Shown in pieces: positions 33,892-42,031 of a stretch of DNA of 64,000 bases. The position numbers and the translations under genes are program-made. Source of the stretch: Desulfarculus baarsii DSM 2075 (GTDB lineage Bacteria > Desulfobacterota > Desulfarculia > Desulfarculales > Desulfarculaceae); contig NC_014365.1 in assembly GCF_000143965.1 (NCBI RefSeq), positions 3,127,501 to 3,191,500 on the forward strand. The letters are read 5' to 3'. Below the pieces are notes generated by a model that worked only from the letters and a program-made list of their open reading frames with translations, had not been told where the DNA came from and searched no databases. Numbering within the stretch: position 1 is the first letter of the stretch; every line of letters begins with the position of its first letter.

Positions 33892-33920
33892 TTGACACCA
33901 TGGGGCTTGCGTGGTATTAC
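33892..33920 (+). promoter_or_regulatory. Promoter of the tRNA pair
   Basis: TTGACA (33892-33897), 17-base spacer, TATTAC (33915-33920), followed about 18 bases later by tRNA-Lys. Strong consensus, as expected for stable RNA. Confidence 0.8.
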
Positions 33921-33938
33921 TCCTTGGCCTTGAGGCGT

Positions 33939-34014
33939 GGGCCGTTAACTCAGCCGGTAGAGTATCTGCCTTTTAAGCAGAGAGTCGCGTGTTCGATCCA
34001 CGCACGGCCCACCA
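33939..34014 (+). tRNA. tRNA-Lys (anticodon TTT)
   Basis: Acceptor stem GGGCCGT pairs with ACGGCCC; D stem CTC/GAG; anticodon stem CTGC/GCAG with loop containing TTT; T arm GCGTG-TTCGATC-CACGC. CCA (34012-34014) is encoded. 76 nucleotides including CCA. Confidence 0.97.
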
Positions 34015-34029
34015 CCATGTGGCCCAAAC

Positions 34030-34107
<78 letters not shown>

Positions 34108-34116
34108 AATAATATC

Positions 34117-34154
34117 AAGGGGTTGCGGCGTATTGTCGCAACCCCTTGCCTTTT
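34117..34154 (+). terminator. Rho-independent terminator of the tRNA operon
   Basis: Hairpin AAGGGGTTGCG / CGCAACCCCTT with a nine-base loop, followed by GCCTTTT. It ends the tRNA-Lys/tRNA-Glu transcript. The next 300 bases (34155-34453) show no gene. Confidence 0.85.
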
Positions 34155-34453
34155 CGTGCCCTTGGCTGGCCGTCGCCCCGGCGGCGCGAAATAACTTCCG
34201 CCGGGCGTGATGCGATAACTCGGGCGTCAAACGCCGCCGCGCGCGGCGTGAAGGAAACGTCAACCGGGCGGGTCAGCTACCTCCCGCATTGTCAGGGCCG
34301 GGCCACGCGAAGAGGCCGGGTCCTCGCCACAAGCTGTTTCCCTGGCGGCTCCGGTTGACGACGCCAGCATATCCACCGCTGGTTTCGACGTCAAGGCGCT
34401 GGGCGCAGCCACGCCCAGCCAGGCCGGTCCCAAGGCAAGCGCCGCGCGAAGGC

Positions 34454-34951
34454 TCAGGGCTTGGCGGCCGGATGCGGCAGGGCCGACGCGGGATGAGGCT
34501 TTTTGCGCTCGGCCAACACCGAGACCAGGCTGTCGAGGGTCTGTTGCAGGCCCTGGGCGTGGCGCTCGGTGGTCTGTTCGGTTCGGTCGTTTTGCGTGGC
34601 GGAAGAGTAATACTTCTTGCTGTTGGCAAAGACGCGCACGCAACCCGGCTTGCTGATGCAATTGAAAACCAGCATCACCAACGGGCTGGGCGATTCCTGC
34701 GCGGACAAATGAACTTTTTCGTATTTTTCGACGATGGCCAGGGCGACGTCGCTCTGCTCCTTGATCTCCCAGCCCTGGTCCAGGGCCCCCTCGGCCAAGG
34801 CCGTGACGACCTCGGGGCAGGTGACGCCCTCGATGGTCACCTCGGGCCGGCCGCTGGGCGTGGCCAGGGGTTTATAGGGTGAGCAGGCCCACAGCAGAGA
34901 CATCGCCGCGCAAACAAGATAAACAGCCAGTCGTTTCAAGTCATTCCCCAA
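34454..34951 (-). CDS. Putative lipoprotein of unknown function
   Basis: 165 residues with a lipoprotein signal: a short basic start, a hydrophobic stretch and lipobox L-L-W-A-C (lipidated Cys23). The rest is periplasmic with one predicted mixed alpha/beta domain (D-V-A-L-A-I-V-E-K-Y-E-K-V-H-L, V-M-L-V-F-N-C-I-S-K-P-G-C-V-R-V-F) and a Pro/Ala/His-rich tail. The two internal Cys may form a disulfide. No family recognised. It is monocistronic on the minus strand between tRNA genes and the NCS2 permease. Confidence 0.65.
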   Translation of the reverse strand: MGNDLKRLAVYLVCAAMSLLWACSPYKPLATPSGRPEVTIEGVTCPEVVTALAEGALDQGWEIKEQSDVALAIVEKYEKVHLSAQESPSPLVMLVFNCISKPGCVRVFANSKKYYSSATQNDRTEQTTERHAQGLQQTLDSLVSVLAERKKPHPASALPHPAAKP

Positions 34952-35126
34952 CTTGTCGATTCACAGGGCGCGCCGGCGGCGGAAGTCAACACCGCGACAC
35001 CAACACGGGTTGAGTTTATATCGCCACCCCACCCCCTTGTCAAGCCCGCGCCACGGCCCCAGGCCAAGGCCGGCGCGCGCCCGAAAAACGCCCGTCATCG
35101 GCGGCGATTCGAGCGTTGCCAGATCC

Positions 35127-35155
35127 TTGACCGCCGGCCGCGCGGCGTGCATACT
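35127..35155 (+). promoter_or_regulatory. Promoter of the NCS2 permease gene
   Basis: TTGACC (35127-35132), 17-base spacer, CATACT (35150-35155). The leader of about 100 bases shows no purine or xanthine riboswitch that I can recognise. The RBS is AAAGGAAAG before ATG 35265. Confidence 0.5.
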
Positions 35156-35264
35156 GGGGCATCGTCATCGCTTCGATAAAAAGCAATATGTTCGGCGTGT
35201 TACCTGACCGACAAGCCAAGCGCGCCCGCGCCGCGCGGCGAAAATTGTAAAGGAAAGCCAAACC

Positions 35265-36977
35265 ATGCCGCAAAAACCGGCCAACGTGATCTTTGGCTTG
35301 GCGGACAAGCCGCCCCTGGGGACGACCGTCTTCCTTGGCTTCCAACACGTGTGCTTGGTCGCCATTTCCCTGGTCTTTCCTGCCTTGCTGATCTATGAAA
35401 CCGGCGGCAGCCCAGAGCAGGCCGGTTTCATGATCGACATGTCGCTGCTGGCCGGCGGGTTGGGGGCGATCATGCAATCGCTGCCCAGGGGGCCGGTGGG
35501 TTGCGGGTATTTCTGCCCGCAGGTGTGCGGGCCGTCGTTCTGGGCGGCGTCGCTGGCGGCGGCCAAAATGGGCGGTTTGCCGCTGGTGCTGGGCATGACC
35601 GCCGTGGCCGGCCTGATAGAATCGATTTTCTCCAGGTTCATGCACAAGTTGCGCGGGCTGTTTCCGCCAGAGGTGATCGGCCTGATCGTGGCCCTGGTGG
35701 GCATCACCGTCATCCGCACGGCCATGAACAGCCTCACCGCCAGCGACCCCCAAGCCGAGGCCTTCGCCCACCACGGCCTGCTCATCGGCCTGTTCACCCT
35801 GGGCGTGATGATCGCCCTCAATATCTGGACAAAGGGCAATCTGCGCCTTTTCTGCTCGCTGATCGGCATGGCCGCCGGCTACGGCCTGTCCATCGCCAGC
35901 GGCCTGGTTCACCAGGAGCACATGCTCCACGTCGGCCAGCAACCGTGGATCGATCTGCCCGTGTTGGATCACCCCGGCTTGGCTTTCGACTGCTCGCTGA
36001 TCCTGCCGTTGGTGGTGGCCACGCTATGCTCGACCCTCAAGACCGTCGGCGACATCACCACCTGCCAGAAGATCAACGACGAACAGTGGAAACGGCCCGA
36101 CATGACAAATATCAAAAAGGGCATCCTGGCCGACGGCCTGACTTGCCTGACGGCGGGCGTGGTGGGCGGATTTGGCCAATCGACCTCCTCGAGCAACATC
36201 GGCCTTTCCATCGCCACCGGAGCCACCAGCCGGGTCATCGGCGTAGCCGTGGGCGCGATCATGATCGTCATGTCGCTGTGCCCCAAGCTGGCGGCGGTGT
36301 TCACGGTCATGCCCCGGCCGGTCATGGGCGGCACGCTGTTGTTCGCCATGAGCTTCATGGTGGTGGCCGGCGTCCAGATAATCACCAGCCGCATGCTCGA
36401 TTCACGCAAGACCTTCGTGGTGGGCCTGTCTTTGATCATCGGCCTGAGCGTCGACATCACCCCCCAGGTCTACGAAGGCCTGCCCGAAGCCATCCGGCCC
36501 ATCTTCGGCTCGTCGCTTTCGGCCGGAGCCATCTGCGCGGTGTTCCTCAACCTGGTGTTCCGCCTGGGCCTGCGCAAATCGGCCCAGACCGCGTTGCCGG
36601 CCACGGCCCAGGCCCAGGGTGAGGCCGTGGCCTTCCTCAAGCGCCAGGGCGCGGCGTGGGGCGCGCGGGCCGAGGTGATCAACCGGGCGGCGGCGGGCCT
36701 GAGCGAATTGGTGGAGCTGTTGACCCTGCACGGCATGGTGCGCCAGGGCGGCATCGACGTTCAGGCCTCTTTCGACGAATTGAGCGTCAGCTTGAAGCTT
36801 TCTTACGCGGGCCAAGCCGTGGAGCTGCCCCCGGCGCCGCCCGAGGCGTCGACGATCCTGGAAGATCAATTGGCCCAACGTCGGTTGGGTGGCTTTTTGA
36901 TAGGCAAATACGCCGACCAGGTGGAGGTGGCGCGGCGCGGCGAGATCAACGAGGTGCGGCTGCGCTGGGAGCATTGA
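35265..36977 (+). CDS. NCS2 (xanthine/uracil) permease with C-terminal HATPase-like domain
   Basis: A 570-residue protein. Residues 1-440 form the 12-14 helix nucleobase:cation symporter-2 fold (F-L-G-F-Q-H-V-C-L-V, Q-S-L-P-R-G-P-V-G-C-G, G-L-I-E-S, the carrier motif G-G-F-G-Q-S-T-S-S-S-N-I-G-L-S-I-A-T-G-A-T-S-R). Residues about 460-570 are a separate cytoplasmic domain resembling an anti-sigma/HATPase_c_2 kinase fold (V-I-N-R-A-A-A-G-L-S-E-L, Q-A-S-F-D-E-L, then G-G-F-L-I-G-K-Y-A-D-Q-V-E-V-A-R-R-G-E-I-N). Ordinary NCS2 permeases stop near 430-460. Transport of a purine or pyrimidine base is likely; the role of the fused domain is unknown. Confidence 0.85.
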   Translation: MPQKPANVIFGLADKPPLGTTVFLGFQHVCLVAISLVFPALLIYETGGSPEQAGFMIDMSLLAGGLGAIMQSLPRGPVGCGYFCPQVCGPSFWAASLAAAKMGGLPLVLGMTAVAGLIESIFSRFMHKLRGLFPPEVIGLIVALVGITVIRTAMNSLTASDPQAEAFAHHGLLIGLFTLGVMIALNIWTKGNLRLFCSLIGMAAGYGLSIASGLVHQEHMLHVGQQPWIDLPVLDHPGLAFDCSLILPLVVATLCSTLKTVGDITTCQKINDEQWKRPDMTNIKKGILADGLTCLTAGVVGGFGQSTSSSNIGLSIATGATSRVIGVAVGAIMIVMSLCPKLAAVFTVMPRPVMGGTLLFAMSFMVVAGVQIITSRMLDSRKTFVVGLSLIIGLSVDITPQVYEGLPEAIRPIFGSSLSAGAICAVFLNLVFRLGLRKSAQTALPATAQAQGEAVAFLKRQGAAWGARAEVINRAAAGLSELVELLTLHGMVRQGGIDVQASFDELSVSLKLSYAGQAVELPPAPPEASTILEDQLAQRRLGGFLIGKYADQVEVARRGEINEVRLRWEH

Positions 36978-37068
36978 CGGGCCGAGGCAACTGCCCGAAA
37001 ACAGTCGCGGCGGCCGGGCAGACAAGTCGGCGCGACCACCGCGGCGATCGGTGAAAGCTGTTTGCGGT

Positions 37069-37145
37069 TGGCGCGCCTGGAGGGAGTCGAACCCCCGACC
37101 CGCGGCTTAGAAGGCCGCTGCTCTATCCAACTGAGCTACAGGCGC
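37069..37145 (-). tRNA. tRNA-Arg (anticodon TCT)
   Basis: On the minus strand: acceptor GCGCCTG pairs with CAGGCGC, D arm TAGCTCAGTTGGATAGAGCA, anticodon loop CTTCTAA (TCT), T arm GGGGG-TTCGACT-CCCTC. CCA is encoded at 37069-37071 in complement. Confidence 0.97.
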
Positions 37146-37257
37146 GCGTTGGCTAATAATATCGAGCCATCGGCGAATGTAAAGCCCCTTGGCGCGACCG
37201 CCGCCCCCCTTGCCAAGGCCCGCCGATTGGGATACAACGGCCGTGGGAGAAGATACG

Positions 37258-38403
37258 TTGTCGCAAGCCGCCCCTGGCCCCTACAACAAGCTGACGATCG
37301 ACCTGGAGGCCATCGCCCACAACCTGCGCGCCTTGCGGACGATCATGCCCAAGGGTCTGCGCGTGGCCGGCACGGTCAAATCGGACGGCTACGGCCACGG
37401 CATGGTGGCCGTGGCCCGCAAGTTAAAAGAGGCCGGGGCCGAGTTCCTGGCCGTGGCTCACGCCGCCGAGGGCGCGGTGTTGCGGCGGGAGGGCCTGGCC
37501 GGCCAGATACTTCTGCTGCTGGGCCTGCATCCATCCGAGATGACCCAAGCGGCCCGCCTGCGCCTGACGCCGGTGCTGTTCGACCTGGAGACCATGGCGG
37601 CGCTGTCGGACGTGGCCACGGGCCTGGGCCTGCGGGCCCAATGCCACCTGAAGGTGGATACGGGCATGGGCCGGCTGGGCGTGCGGCCCGAGGACGCCCT
37701 GGAATTGCTGCGGGCGGCCAGGGCTCTGCGTGGCCTGGAGGTGCGCGGGCTGACCAGCCACCTGGCCACCGGCGGCTCGGCCGATCGCGCCATGGCCGAC
37801 GAACAGGCCGCCGTTTTTGGCCAGCTGTTGGCGGCCGCCCGCGCCGAGGGCTTTGACCTGCCCGACTCCAGCCTGTGCAACAGCGGCGGCGCCATGGACC
37901 CGCCCGCCGCCGCGCCGGGCCCGCCCCACGTGGTTCGCCTGGGCATCGCCCTCTACGGCGGCCTGCCCGACCCGGCCATGGCCGGACGCCTGGATCTGCG
38001 CGGGGCCATGGGCCTGGCCAGCCAGTTGATCGCCGTGCGGCCGGCGCGGCGGGGCCAGCCGGTGTCTTACGGCTGCACCTGGCGGGCCGACTGCGACACC
38101 TGGCTGGGGGTCGTCCCGTTGGGCTATGGCGACGGCTATCCCCGGGCGGCGTCCAACAACGGCTTCATGTTGGTCCACGGCCAACGCGCGCCCATCGTGG
38201 GCCGGGTGTGCATGAATCTGACCGTGCTGGACCTGGGCGGTTTCGACCCCCTGCCCCAGGTCGGCGACGAGGTCGTCGCGCTGGGCGGTCAGGGCGCTGA
38301 CGAAATCACCTGCGACGAACTGGCCTCGTGGTGCCAGACCATATCCTACGAAATCGTCTGCCGCCTCGGCGCGGCCAACCCGCGCATCCACGAGCCCGCT
38401 TGA
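37258..38403 (+). CDS. alr: Alanine racemase
   Basis: 381 residues from TTG 37258 (GGGAG eight bases upstream); GTG 37243 and TTG 37189 are in-frame alternatives. PLP-Lys lies in A-G-T-V-K-S-D-G-Y-G-H-G (usual form V-K-A-N-A-Y-G-H-G), catalytic Tyr in V-S-Y-G-C-T-W, and the C-terminal domain has V-V-P-L-G-Y-G-D-G-Y-P-R and G-R-V-C-M-N-L. It makes D-Ala for peptidoglycan. The substitution S-D-G for A-N-A beside the PLP Lys is uncommon but is found in distant Alr proteins. Confidence 0.93.
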   Translation: MSQAAPGPYNKLTIDLEAIAHNLRALRTIMPKGLRVAGTVKSDGYGHGMVAVARKLKEAGAEFLAVAHAAEGAVLRREGLAGQILLLLGLHPSEMTQAARLRLTPVLFDLETMAALSDVATGLGLRAQCHLKVDTGMGRLGVRPEDALELLRAARALRGLEVRGLTSHLATGGSADRAMADEQAAVFGQLLAAARAEGFDLPDSSLCNSGGAMDPPAAAPGPPHVVRLGIALYGGLPDPAMAGRLDLRGAMGLASQLIAVRPARRGQPVSYGCTWRADCDTWLGVVPLGYGDGYPRAASNNGFMLVHGQRAPIVGRVCMNLTVLDLGGFDPLPQVGDEVVALGGQGADEITCDELASWCQTISYEIVCRLGAANPRIHEPA

Positions 38404-38493
38404 CCGCCAGGCCGTCACAAGGTAATTTATTGTATTTTCATGGCCGATCCCGGCGCGCCACGAACGCGGGCGGCCCGTTTTTGGAGCCCAGCC

Positions 38494-38673
38494 ATGACCG
38501 ACCACGACCAGCAGGCCCCGCCGATCACGGCCCAGGATCAAACCCTCTGCGCCGTTTGCGCCTGGCGGGCCGACTGTCAGAAACAATACTCCCGCCCGGC
38601 CGGCGGGGCGTTCAAATGCCCCGACTACGCCAGGGACATGACCTTGCCCCCCAAGGATAAACGCTCATCATGA
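38494..38673 (+). CDS. Small Cys-rich protein upstream of argS
   Basis: 59 residues from ATG 38494 (GGAG upstream); the longer frame from 38440 is not favoured. It has C-A-V-C-A-W-R-A-D-C-Q-K-Q-Y and F-K-C-P-D-Y-A-R-D, four Cys in a zinc-finger-like pattern. Its stop overlaps the argS ATG (ATGA), implying translational coupling. Similar short four-Cys proteins occur widely in Desulfobacterota but have no known function. Confidence 0.7.
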   Translation: MTDHDQQAPPITAQDQTLCAVCAWRADCQKQYSRPAGGAFKCPDYARDMTLPPKDKRSS

Positions 38674-40334
38674 AAGACAAGATTCGTTCCGCCGCCCTGG
38701 CCGCCCTGGCCCAGGCCCAAGCCGAGGGCCTGCTGCCCCAGGTTACCGCGCCGGCCTTTGCCGTCGAAAAGCCCAAACAGGCCGAACACGGCGACCTGGC
38801 CTTGAACCTGGCCATGGTCCTGGCCAAGCCCTGCCGCATGAACCCCAGGGCCGTGGCCCAGATCATCATCGAGCGGATGGCCGACGCCGGCGGGCTGATC
38901 GAACGGGCCGAGATCGCCGGGCCGGGCTTCATCAACCTGTTCTGCCGACCGCTGGCCTGGCTGTCGGTCGCGCCCGAAGTTCTGGCCCAAGGCGATGATT
39001 TCGGCCGCTGCGCGCTGGGCGCGGGCAGGCGGGCGCAGGTGGAGTTCGTCAGCGCCAACCCCACCGGACCGCTGCACGTGGGTCACGGCCGCGGCGCGGC
39101 CCTGGGCGACGTGATGGCCCGGCTGCTGGCCTTTGCCGGCTGGGAGGTGGCCACCGAATACTACATCAACGACGCCGGCAACCAGATGGCCACCCTGGGC
39201 CGTTCGGTGCTGATCCGGGCCCGCCAGGCCCGCGGCTCCGACGAGCCTTTCCCGGACAAACACTACCGTGGCGACTACATCGTCGACCTGGCAGAGGAAC
39301 TGCTGGCCTCGCCCGAGGGGGCCGGGTTGCTGGCCATGCCGCAGGACCAGGCCGTGGATCTGGCCACCGACTGGGCCGGCGGCAAGATTCTGGCCGGCAT
39401 CAAGGACGACCTGGCCGTTTTTGGCGTGAATATCGCAACCTATTTCAGCGAGCGCTCGCTGTTCGCCGACGGCAAGGTGCAAGCGGCCCTGGACGAGCTG
39501 GCCGCGCGGGGCCTTTTGTACGAGGCCGACGGCGCGCTGTGGTTCCGGTCCAGCCAGTTCGGCGACGACAAGGACCGCGTGGTGCGTCGCTCCAACGGCG
39601 AGTTGACCTATTTCGCCAGCGATATCGCCTATCACCTGGACAAGTTCAAGCGCGGTTTCGACGCCGTCGTCGACATCTGGGGGGCCGACCATCACGGCTA
39701 CGTGCCCCGGCTGCGGGCGGCGGTGCGCGCGGCGGGCCGCCAGCCCGAGGACTTGACGGTGGTGTTGGTGCAGATGGTCAACCTGCTGCGCGGCGGCAAT
39801 CCGGTGGCCATGAGCACCAGGGCCGGCGAGTTCGTGACCCTGCGCGAGGTCGTCGACGAAGTGGGCGCCGATAGCGCCCGGTTCATCTTTCTGACCCGCC
39901 GCTCGGACGCGCCGCTGGATTTCGACCTGGACGTGGCCAAGCAAAAGAGCATGGACAACCCCGTGTTCTACGTGCAGTACGCCCACACCCGCGTTTGCAG
40001 CGTCTTGCGCAAGGCCCTCGAGGCCGGCCAGGGCCAGGCCCCGCCGCAGGGCCTCGACCTGGGCCGCCTGGGCCCGGCCGAGGTGGATCTGGCCAAGATC
40101 ATCGGGCAGTTCCCCGAGATGGTGCGCGGGGCGGCCGAGACCTTGGAGCCCCACCGCGTCGCTTATTATCTGCGCGAACTGGCCAGCGCGTTTCATTCCT
40201 ATTACAATGAAACCCACATCCTGGTCGATGACGCCGCCCTGAGCGCGGCGCGACTTTGCCTGGCCCGCGCCGTGGGCCAGGTGCTGCGCAACGGTCTGGC
40301 GCTGCTGGGCGTGAGCGCGCCCGAAGCCATGTAG
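38670..40334 (+). CDS. argS: Arginyl-tRNA synthetase
   Basis: 554 residues. An N-terminal ArgS-specific domain (Add1) is followed by the class I core with H-V-G-H in P-T-G-P-L-H-V-G-H-G-R-G and A-D-H-H-G-Y, a KMSKS-equivalent in A-M-S-T-R-A-G, and a DALR anticodon-binding domain at the end (V-A-Y-Y-L-R-E-L-A-S-A-F-H-S-Y-Y-N). Length is normal. It charges tRNA-Arg, including the tRNA encoded at 37069-37145. Translation is coupled to the small Cys protein. Confidence 0.97.
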   Translation: MKDKIRSAALAALAQAQAEGLLPQVTAPAFAVEKPKQAEHGDLALNLAMVLAKPCRMNPRAVAQIIIERMADAGGLIERAEIAGPGFINLFCRPLAWLSVAPEVLAQGDDFGRCALGAGRRAQVEFVSANPTGPLHVGHGRGAALGDVMARLLAFAGWEVATEYYINDAGNQMATLGRSVLIRARQARGSDEPFPDKHYRGDYIVDLAEELLASPEGAGLLAMPQDQAVDLATDWAGGKILAGIKDDLAVFGVNIATYFSERSLFADGKVQAALDELAARGLLYEADGALWFRSSQFGDDKDRVVRRSNGELTYFASDIAYHLDKFKRGFDAVVDIWGADHHGYVPRLRAAVRAAGRQPEDLTVVLVQMVNLLRGGNPVAMSTRAGEFVTLREVVDEVGADSARFIFLTRRSDAPLDFDLDVAKQKSMDNPVFYVQYAHTRVCSVLRKALEAGQGQAPPQGLDLGRLGPAEVDLAKIIGQFPEMVRGAAETLEPHRVAYYLRELASAFHSYYNETHILVDDAALSAARLCLARAVGQVLRNGLALLGVSAPEAM

Positions 40335-40341
40335 GGGCCAA

Positions 40342-40932
40342 GTGGCGGCCGCCTCTCGCAAACGCCGTGGACGGCTTTCCGACTCGGGCCTGGCCTGGGG
40401 CCGGGCCATCTTCACGTTGTTTTTGACGGCGTGGGCCTTTGTGCTGGGCGTGCTGGTGGGCCAGGGCGTTTTGGCCACGCCCGAACAGATCCACTGGCTC
40501 AAGCGGGCTTCGGGCCTGGACGTGGTCTTCGACTCGCCGGCCGCCAAGCCGCCCCAGGACGACCTGACCAAGGTGCAGCTTTCGTTCTACGATTCGCTTT
40601 CCGGCGACAAACCCGGCCCCGGCGGCCACGCCCCGGCCCCGGCGGCCACGCCCACGCCCAGGAAAGACTCGGCCCAACCCGTCGATGAGCCCGTCGGCGT
40701 CTACGCGGTGCAGGTGGCCTCGTTCAAGGACAAGCCCCAGGCCCAGGAGTTGGCCGCCCGCCTGCGCGGCGGCGGTCACCCCTCGTTCATCGTCGAGGCC
40801 CAGGTCAGCGGCCTGGGCCCGCGCTACCGCGTGCGCGTGGGTCCGTTCAAGAACAAACAAGACGCCCAAACCGCCGCCGACAGTATCCGCGAGCTGCACA
40901 AGCTGGCCGGCCTGGTGCTCAAAGAGCCATAA
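40342..40932 (+). CDS. SPOR-domain membrane protein
   Basis: 196 residues, GTG start seven bases after the argS stop. One transmembrane helix (about 20-42) near the cytoplasmic N-terminus, a Pro/Ala linker, and a C-terminal SPOR domain (about 120-194: V-Y-A-V-Q-V-A-S-F-K-D-K-P-Q-A, Y-R-V-R-V-G-P-F-K-N-K-Q-D-A). SPOR domains bind denuded septal peptidoglycan, so a division-related role is likely, like FtsN/DedD in topology. Confidence 0.9.
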   Translation: MAAASRKRRGRLSDSGLAWGRAIFTLFLTAWAFVLGVLVGQGVLATPEQIHWLKRASGLDVVFDSPAAKPPQDDLTKVQLSFYDSLSGDKPGPGGHAPAPAATPTPRKDSAQPVDEPVGVYAVQVASFKDKPQAQELAARLRGGGHPSFIVEAQVSGLGPRYRVRVGPFKNKQDAQTAADSIRELHKLAGLVLKEP

Positions 40933-41105
40933 ACCGCGCCTATTTTTTGGGGTCGGCACGGTCTTCGCAACGCTGCTATACTGGGAAGCGGGCGTAAACC
41001 AACCGCCCGCGCCGGCTTGGCCGGCCGACACGTCAGCGCGGCCCAACTCGCGCGACGCCTGGCTCGCCCACAAACCTACTCCCAGGTAGGAAGGTGGTTA
41101 CCGAT

Positions 41106-41540
41106 ATGAAGTTTTTCCGCAGAAAAAAAGCGTCGCCCAGCACCGAGGAACTCATCGGCCGGGCCAAGGCCATCGAGCCGCTGGTCGACAAGCTTTGCCA
41201 AGACATCGTCCGCGCCCACCGCGACGCGCTGCTGGCCCACGAGGTGACATACGTTGTGCCGGCGGTCTGGGGCGTCTCGCCCCAGGGCCCGCTCAACGAC
41301 GAGCAAAAGGCGATCCACGCCAAGGTCGCCCAGGTGGTGGACCAGGTCATGGCCATCATCGACATGCGCCGGGCCCAACCGGCCCAGGAATACGCCGTGG
41401 CCTATCTGCTGCGCGGGCTGATCATCTCCAAGGTCGCCTTCCAGATCGAAGGGCTCAAGTATCACCTGATGTGCATGAACGCCCCGCGCGGCGGGCCGGA
41501 CATGACCCAGCGCGATTTCGAAACCATGGGCAACGCCTGA
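41106..41540 (+). CDS. Conserved hypothetical cytoplasmic protein
   Basis: 144 residues from ATG 41106 (GTG 41094 is an alternative). Begins with a very basic stretch (M-K-F-F-R-R-K-K) then is helical: L-I-G-R-A-K-A-I-E-P-L-V-D-K-L-C-Q-D-I-V, Q-V-V-D-Q-V-M-A-I-I-D-M-R-R, G-L-I-I-S-K-V-A-F-Q-I-E-G. No family recognised. It lies between the SPOR protein and the ArgA-like gene on the same strand. Confidence 0.6.
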   Translation: MKFFRRKKASPSTEELIGRAKAIEPLVDKLCQDIVRAHRDALLAHEVTYVVPAVWGVSPQGPLNDEQKAIHAKVAQVVDQVMAIIDMRRAQPAQEYAVAYLLRGLIISKVAFQIEGLKYHLMCMNAPRGGPDMTQRDFETMGNA

Positions 41541-41570
41541 AAAGGCCCCGACGGCAAGGACACTGAAACG

Positions 41571-42023
41571 ATGATCCGCAGGGCGCGGCAAAGCGACGTG
41601 GCCTTTATCCACGCCATTCTGGCCAGGTTCGGCCGGGAGGGCCGCCTGTTGGGCCGCCCGCTGACCGAAATATACGATTTTCTGCGCGACTTCCTCATCG
41701 CCGAGGACGCCTCCGGCGCGCCCATCGGCGTGTGCGGCCTGCACCTGTGCTGGGAAAACCTGGCCGAGGTGCGCTCGTTGGCCGTGCTGCCCGAGGCCCA
41801 GGGCAAGGGCGTGGGCACCAAGCTGGTGGAGGCTTGCTGCTCCGAGGCCCTGACCATGGGCTTCAACAACGTCTTCACCCTGACCTATCGGCCCGAGTTT
41901 TTCCAGTCGTTGGGCTTTCGGGTGGTGGACAAGCAGCTCCTGCCCAACAAGATTTGGGCCGACTGCATCAAGTGCGTCAAGTTCCCCAACTGCGACGAAA
42001 CGGCGCTTTTATTGGAGATGTAG
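41571..42023 (+). CDS. ArgA-like N-acetyltransferase (GNAT)
   Basis: 150 residues with the full GNAT fold: N-terminal R-R-A-R-Q-S-D-V, V-R-S-L-A-V-L-P-E-A-Q-G-K-G-V-G-T-K-L-V acetyl-CoA motif and the F-F-Q-S-L-G-F-R-V-V end. The C-terminus I-W-A-D-C-I-K-C-V-K-F-P-N-C-D-E is typical of the short N-acetylglutamate synthases that start arginine synthesis. AAGGA precedes the ATG. argJ, which can also acetylate glutamate, is present at 56119-57369, so the activity may be partly redundant. Confidence 0.85.
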   Translation: MIRRARQSDVAFIHAILARFGREGRLLGRPLTEIYDFLRDFLIAEDASGAPIGVCGLHLCWENLAEVRSLAVLPEAQGKGVGTKLVEACCSEALTMGFNNVFTLTYRPEFFQSLGFRVVDKQLLPNKIWADCIKCVKFPNCDETALLLEM

Positions 42024-42031
42024 CCACCGCC

